Below, one piece after another: positions 7,547-10,903 of a DNA stretch of 10,903 bases. The notes below the pieces were generated by a model. It saw only the letters and a program-made list of their open reading frames with translations. It made no database searches and had not been told where the DNA came from. A program made the position numbers and the translations under genes. Position 1 is the first letter of the stretch. Every line of letters begins with the position of its first letter. The DNA comes from Kiloniellales bacterium (GTDB lineage Bacteria > Pseudomonadota > Alphaproteobacteria > Kiloniellales > JAKSBE01), in the NCBI GenBank assembly GCA_030067055.1, contig JASJAL010000190.1:1-10903 (forward strand). Reading direction: 5' to 3'.

Positions 7547-8224
7547 TCATGCCGAGCCCGCGGCGATCCAGCCGATCGCCTGATTCAGATCGTAGACCGG
7601 CCGGCCGGTCGCCTCGGCCAGGGCCCGGCGGTAGGGCGAGAGATTGGTGCATTCCAGCAGGATCGCCGCCAGCTCGGGGGCCCGCACCAAAAGTCGCTTG
7701 CCCGCCGCGCAGACCTCCGCCTCGGCGGTCTCCCGGTCCAGGGTCGCCAGATCGCCGGCGATCACCCGGTGCAGCTCCCGACCGCCCTCGATCCCCTCGA
7801 CCACGGTGCCAGCATCCGACCAGGGACCGAAATGTGCGGTGCTCAGCCGCCGGGCATCGAAGGTCAGTACCCCGATCGTCGCCGAATCGCCGTAGACCTG
7901 GCGCAGGAAGGGCAGAAGCGCGAAGGCCGAGGCGAGCACCGGCACCGGCACGGCCTCCTGGAGGCGCGCCTGCAGGGCGCCGAGGAAGCCGCAGCTGGTG
8001 GCGATCAGGGACACTCCGTCGTCTTCCGCCAGGGTCTCGGCCGCCGAGATCAGCGCCTGCGCAGCCTCCTCGGCCACCGCGCCCTCGCGCACCACGGACG
8101 CCACCGTCGCCGCCTCGACCCGTCGATAGACCACGGGAAAGGGAAAGCTCTCCGGATTGCCGATGTCGCCCGCAAGGCGGGGGAAGCGCGTGTTGAGCAG
8201 GACGACGCCCAGTCGGAAAGACAT
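7547..8224 (-). CDS. Aspartate/glutamate (hydantoin) racemase family protein
   Basis: A 225-residue cytoplasmic protein of the cofactor-independent two-cysteine racemase family, in which two cysteines on opposite sides of the substrate remove and return the alpha proton. The two candidate catalytic residues are present: C78 in ATSCGFLGA (75-83) and C192 in LLECTNLSPYR (189-199). The fold begins with the strand RLGVVLLN (4-11). Members act on aspartate, glutamate, hydantoins or maleate (as an isomerase), and this copy cannot be assigned to one of them. ATG at 8224 has GAGGG nine bases upstream; this site overlaps the stop of the winged-helix gene, which ends 12 bases earlier. Standing after an oxoprolinase/hydantoinase-like enzyme, a role in racemising its substrate or product is likely by context. 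The final part is complete, with YDLNQAIGW near the end as in relatives. Confidence 0.85.
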   Translation of the reverse strand: MSFRLGVVLLNTRFPRLAGDIGNPESFPFPVVYRRVEAATVASVVREGAVAEEAAQALISAAETLAEDDGVSLIATSCGFLGALQARLQEAVPVPVLASAFALLPFLRQVYGDSATIGVLTFDARRLSTAHFGPWSDAGTVVEGIEGGRELHRVIAGDLATLDRETAEAEVCAAGKRLLVRAPELAAILLECTNLSPYRRALAEATGRPVYDLNQAIGWIAAGSA

Positions 8225-8236
8225 GGCGCCGAACCC

Positions 8237-8770
8237 TCACAACGAGGTCGCCGCGCGGGCGGCCTGGTCATAAAGTCCCGATAGCGCGCGCAGCAACTCG
8301 GCCGCCTTGCGAATCTCGGGGTTTAGGGCCTCGACCCGGCCGCCGGTGAAGGGATCGAGCGCGGCGATCAGGCAGGCCTCGCGGATCTCGCGGTAGCGCG
8401 CGCAGGCCGCCCGTCCCTCCTCGCTGGCGGAGAAGAAGATCTCCTTGCCGCGCCGGCGCCGATCGATCAGGCCCAGCTTGGACAGCTTCTTCAGGGCATA
8501 GGTCACCAGGTGGCTGTCTTCGACGTTCAGCGCCAGGCAGATGTCGGCCAGCTTCTTCTCCCGGCCCCTGTGGTTCACCCAGTGCAGCACCAGGACGTCG
8601 AGCGCCCCCAGGTCCTTGAGCCCGGCCGCGGCCATGCAGCGCACGACCCAGCGGTTGAAGGCGTGGCCGGCGATGATCAGGCCGAACTCGAACTCGCTGA
8701 GCTCGGGCGAGGCCTCGGAGACCAGGTGCGCCGAGGAGACGATCGGTCGCCCGGGCGAGGGCGCGGTCAT
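8237..8770 (-). CDS. Winged-helix DNA-binding protein, MarR-like regulator
   Basis: A 177-residue transcription factor with a MarR-type winged helix. Residues 25-68 give helical, dimer-forming sequence; 69-98 contain the helix-turn-helix (KLADICLALNVEDSHLVTY, then ALKKLSKLG); and 101-114 form the basic wing (LIDRRRRGKEIFFS). The C-terminal helices 118-172 would complete the dimer interface. It most resembles the group annotated simply as winged-helix DNA-binding proteins found next to oxoprolinase/hydantoinase genes. Its ATG overlaps the upstream enzyme's stop as ATGA, and GGGAGG at 8783-8778 lies in the tail of that gene. It is therefore probably translated with it and may respond to the pathway's substrate. 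Target sites are unknown; the spacer before dctP and the region upstream of the enzyme gene (outside the window) are the obvious candidates. Confidence 0.85.
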   Translation of the reverse strand: MTAPSPGRPIVSSAHLVSEASPELSEFEFGLIIAGHAFNRWVVRCMAAAGLKDLGALDVLVLHWVNHRGREKKLADICLALNVEDSHLVTYALKKLSKLGLIDRRRRGKEIFFSASEEGRAACARYREIREACLIAALDPFTGGRVEALNPEIRKAAELLRALSGLYDQAARAATSL

Positions 8771-10903
8771 TCCGCCGCCTCCCGGGCCGCATCGGGCGGG
8801 CCGAAACCGCCGCCGCCCGGGGTCTCTATCACGAAGACGTCGCCCGGCCGCAGGTCGGCGCGGTCGGTACCGGTCAGGACCTCGCGGCCGCCGTCACTGC
8901 GCTCGACCCAGTTGCGGCCCAGGGCCCCCGGCTCGCCGCCGTCGATCCCGAAATTCGGCACTTTCCGGTGATTGGAGAGGATCGAGACCGTCATCTCCTC
9001 CAGAAAGCGCAGCCGGCGGACCGTGCCGTCGCCGCCGCGCTGACGGCCCTTGCCGCCCGAGCCCCGGCGGATGGCGAAGGACTCCAGAAGCACCGGGAAG
9101 CGCCACTCCAACACTTCTGGATCGGTCAGGCGCGAGTTGGTCATGTGAGTGTGGATGGCGTCGGTGCCGTCGAAGTCGGGCCCGGCGCCAGAGCCGCCGG
9201 CGATGGTCTCGTAATATTGATGCCGGTCGTTGCCGAAGGTCAGGTTGTTCATGGTGCCCTGTGCGCCGGCAAGGACGCCGGTGGCGCCGAAGAGGCAGTC
9301 GGTAATGGCCTGGCTGGTCTCGACGTTGCCAGCGACCACCGCGGCCGGATAGCTGGGCTTCAGCATCGAGCCCTCGGGGATCACGATCTCCAGCGGCTTG
9401 AGGCAACCCTCGTTCATCGGAATCTCGTCGTCGACCAGGGTCCGGAAGACATAGAGCACCGCGGCGCGGCAGACCGCGGAGGGCGCGTTGAAGTTGCTCT
9501 CCAGCTGGGCGCTGGTTCCGGAGAAGTCGATCCGGGCGCTGCGCGCCGCCTTGTCGACCGTGATCGCAACCTCGATCCGGCTGCCGTTGTCCATGGGATA
9601 GACGAAATGGCCGTCGGCCAGCCGGTCGAGCACCCGGCGGACCTGCTCCTCGGCATTGTCCTGGACGTGGGTCATGTAGGCTTGCACGACATCCAGCCCG
9701 AAGTGCGCGACCATCTTGCGCAGCTCCTGCACGCCCTTCTCGTTGGCCGCGATCTGGGCCTTGAGATCGGCGATGTTCTGGTCCGGGTTGCGCGCCGGGT
9801 AGTCCCCCGAGGCCAGCAGATCCCGCATCTCCGCCTCGCGGAAGCGGCCCTCGGCGACGAGGCGGAAGTTGTCGATCAGGACGCCCTCCTCCTCGACCGT
9901 GCGGCTGTCCGGCGGCATCGAACCGGGCGTGGAGCCGCCGATGTCGGCATGGTGACCGCGGCTGCCCACGTAGAACAGGATCCCCTTGCCTTCTGCATCG
10001 AAGACCGGGGTGATCACGGTGATGTCGGGCAGATGGGTGCCGCCGTTGTAGGGCGCGTTGAGGACGTAGACCTCGCCGGGCCGGAGCCGGCCCTCGTTCT
10101 GCCGGATGACCGCGCGGACGCTCTCGCTCATCGAGCCCAGGTGCACCGGCATGTGCGGTGCGTTGGCGACCAGGTTGCCGCCGGCGTCGAATACCGCGCA
10201 GGAGAAATCGAGCCGCTCCTTGATATTCACCGAGTAGGCGGTCTTCTCGAGGGTCGAGCCCATTTGCTCGGCGATCGACATGAAGAGGTTGTTGAAAATC
10301 TCCAGCATGACCGGGTCCGCCTGGGTGCCGACGGCATGGGCCCGCTCCAGGGGCACGACCCGCTTCATGACCAGGTGGTTGCGCTCGGTCAGGCTGGCCT
10401 GCCAGCCCGGGTCGACCACCGTGGTGCTGCCGGACTCCAGCAGGATCGCCGGCCCGTCCAGGCGGTCCCCGGGCGCGAGGTCGGCGCGCTCGAACACCGG
10501 CGTCTCGTGCCAGGCGTCGCGCGCGAACATCCGTGTCGTCGCCTTGGGCTGCGGCGCCTCACGGCTCGCCGGCACCGCCAGGCGCGGGTCTTCGGCGGCA
10601 TCCGTCGCGCCGACCGCCTCGACCGAAATGGCCTCCACGATGTGGCCCTTCTCCGGCATGAAGAAGCCGTAGCGCTGCTGATGGGCCGCTTCGAAGGCCT
10701 CGATCACCGCCCTGCGCGGGCCGAAGTCGACGACCATCGCGGAATCGGTGCCGATGTAGCGCAGATGGACCTTTTTGAGCACCGAAATCCGGGCCTCGGC
10801 GATGTCCTGACGCTGCAGCTCCGTCCGCGCCTCGGCGGCCAGGGCCTCGAGCCGGTCGCCGAGGCTTGTGAGCAGCTCGTCGTCGAGCTCGGCCTCCACC
10901 GCC
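8767..10903 (-). CDS. Fused hydantoinase A/B, 5-oxoprolinase-type enzyme (partial, N-terminus beyond right edge)
   Basis: The C-terminal 711 residues of a large cytoplasmic enzyme of the oxoprolinase/N-methylhydantoinase family, which hydrolyses a cyclic amide bond using ATP. The frame is open to the right edge, so the gene begins outside; the GTG at 10899 is internal. Numbering from that GTG, the first 190 residues are the end of a HyuA-type domain ([19 protein letters not shown], then [19 protein letters not shown]). From residue 195 ([12 protein letters not shown]) to the end it is a full HyuB domain: HMPVHLGSM (249-257), [15 protein letters not shown] (286-300), [15 protein letters not shown] (313-327), [20 protein letters not shown] (568-587), [12 protein letters not shown] (614-625) and ETPGGGGFG (692-700). 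The A-B fusion on one chain is the eukaryotic OPLAH-like arrangement of 5-oxoprolinase, usually about 1,200 residues. Acetophenone carboxylase and caprolactamase use related but usually separate subunits. The substrate stays unproven. Confidence 0.9.
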   Translation of the reverse strand, partial: AVEAELDDELLTSLGDRLEALAAEARTELQRQDIAEARISVLKKVHLRYIGTDSAMVVDFGPRRAVIEAFEAAHQQRYGFFMPEKGHIVEAISVEAVGATDAAEDPRLAVPASREAPQPKATTRMFARDAWHETPVFERADLAPGDRLDGPAILLESGSTTVVDPGWQASLTERNHLVMKRVVPLERAHAVGTQADPVMLEIFNNLFMSIAEQMGSTLEKTAYSVNIKERLDFSCAVFDAGGNLVANAPHMPVHLGSMSESVRAVIRQNEGRLRPGEVYVLNAPYNGGTHLPDITVITPVFDAEGKGILFYVGSRGHHADIGGSTPGSMPPDSRTVEEEGVLIDNFRLVAEGRFREAEMRDLLASGDYPARNPDQNIADLKAQIAANEKGVQELRKMVAHFGLDVVQAYMTHVQDNAEEQVRRVLDRLADGHFVYPMDNGSRIEVAITVDKAARSARIDFSGTSAQLESNFNAPSAVCRAAVLYVFRTLVDDEIPMNEGCLKPLEIVIPEGSMLKPSYPAAVVAGNVETSQAITDCLFGATGVLAGAQGTMNNLTFGNDRHQYYETIAGGSGAGPDFDGTDAIHTHMTNSRLTDPEVLEWRFPVLLESFAIRRGSGGKGRQRGGDGTVRRLRFLEEMTVSILSNHRKVPNFGIDGGEPGALGRNWVERSDGGREVLTGTDRADLRPGDVFVIETPGGGGFGPPDAAREAAE

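Noticed and set aside
6366..7583. A 405-codon open frame on the plus strand opposite dctP
   Set aside because: Codon-aligned antisense shadow of dctP; no family features, and the minus-strand protein is a textbook TRAP receptor.
7395..8240. A 281-codon minus frame across the racemase and the spacer
   Set aside because: Out-of-frame reading of the racemase gene; Gly/Arg-rich, without domain features, and the true frame has both catalytic cysteines.
1..10903. Mobile element, prophage, defence system or CRISPR array
   Set aside because: No transposase, integrase, phage or nuclease gene, no regularly spaced repeats and no target-site duplications were seen; all genes fit metabolism, transport or envelope roles.

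Overview
The window is a GC-rich piece of a bacterial chromosome. All eight genes that I can support lie on the minus strand, so transcription runs from high to low coordinates. High GC, tripartite TRAP uptake genes, an AsmA-family protein and Shine-Dalgarno-led GTG/TTG starts suggest a proteobacterium, most likely an alphaproteobacterium of the Rhodospirillales/Kiloniellales type. That placement is inference from gene content and style; there is no rRNA or marker gene here. I see no tRNA, rRNA, CRISPR array, insertion sequence, integrase or prophage gene, and no stretch of deviating composition.

Read in the direction of transcription: (1) 10903-8767, the C-terminal part of a fused hydantoinase A/B (5-oxoprolinase-type) enzyme whose N-terminus lies outside the window; (2) 8770-8237, a MarR-like winged-helix regulator that overlaps the enzyme gene by 4 bases; (3) 8224-7547, a two-cysteine Asp/Glu (hydantoin) racemase-family protein 12 bases further on; (4) a 185-base spacer holding short repeated and inverted motifs; (5) 7361-6375 dctP, 6293-5760 dctQ and 5763-4456 dctM, a full TRAP transporter, with a strong RNA hairpin between dctP and dctQ and a 4-base overlap between dctQ and dctM; (6) 4382-2997, an FAD-linked D-2-hydroxyacid (D-lactate type) dehydrogenase, 73 bases after dctM; (7) a 258-base spacer with a good sigma-70-like promoter; (8) 2738-1, an AsmA-family inner-membrane/periplasmic protein with a TTG start, cut by the left edge.

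The first seven genes look like one catabolic locus. TRAP imports a small organic acid; the oxoprolinase-like enzyme could open a cyclic amide with ATP; the racemase could interconvert enantiomers; the flavoprotein could oxidise a D-2-hydroxy acid into the respiratory chain; and the winged-helix protein could be the local switch. The families are clear from sequence, but the actual substrate and the idea that the parts form one pathway are inference. The AsmA-like gene, which has its own likely promoter, is probably an unrelated envelope gene.
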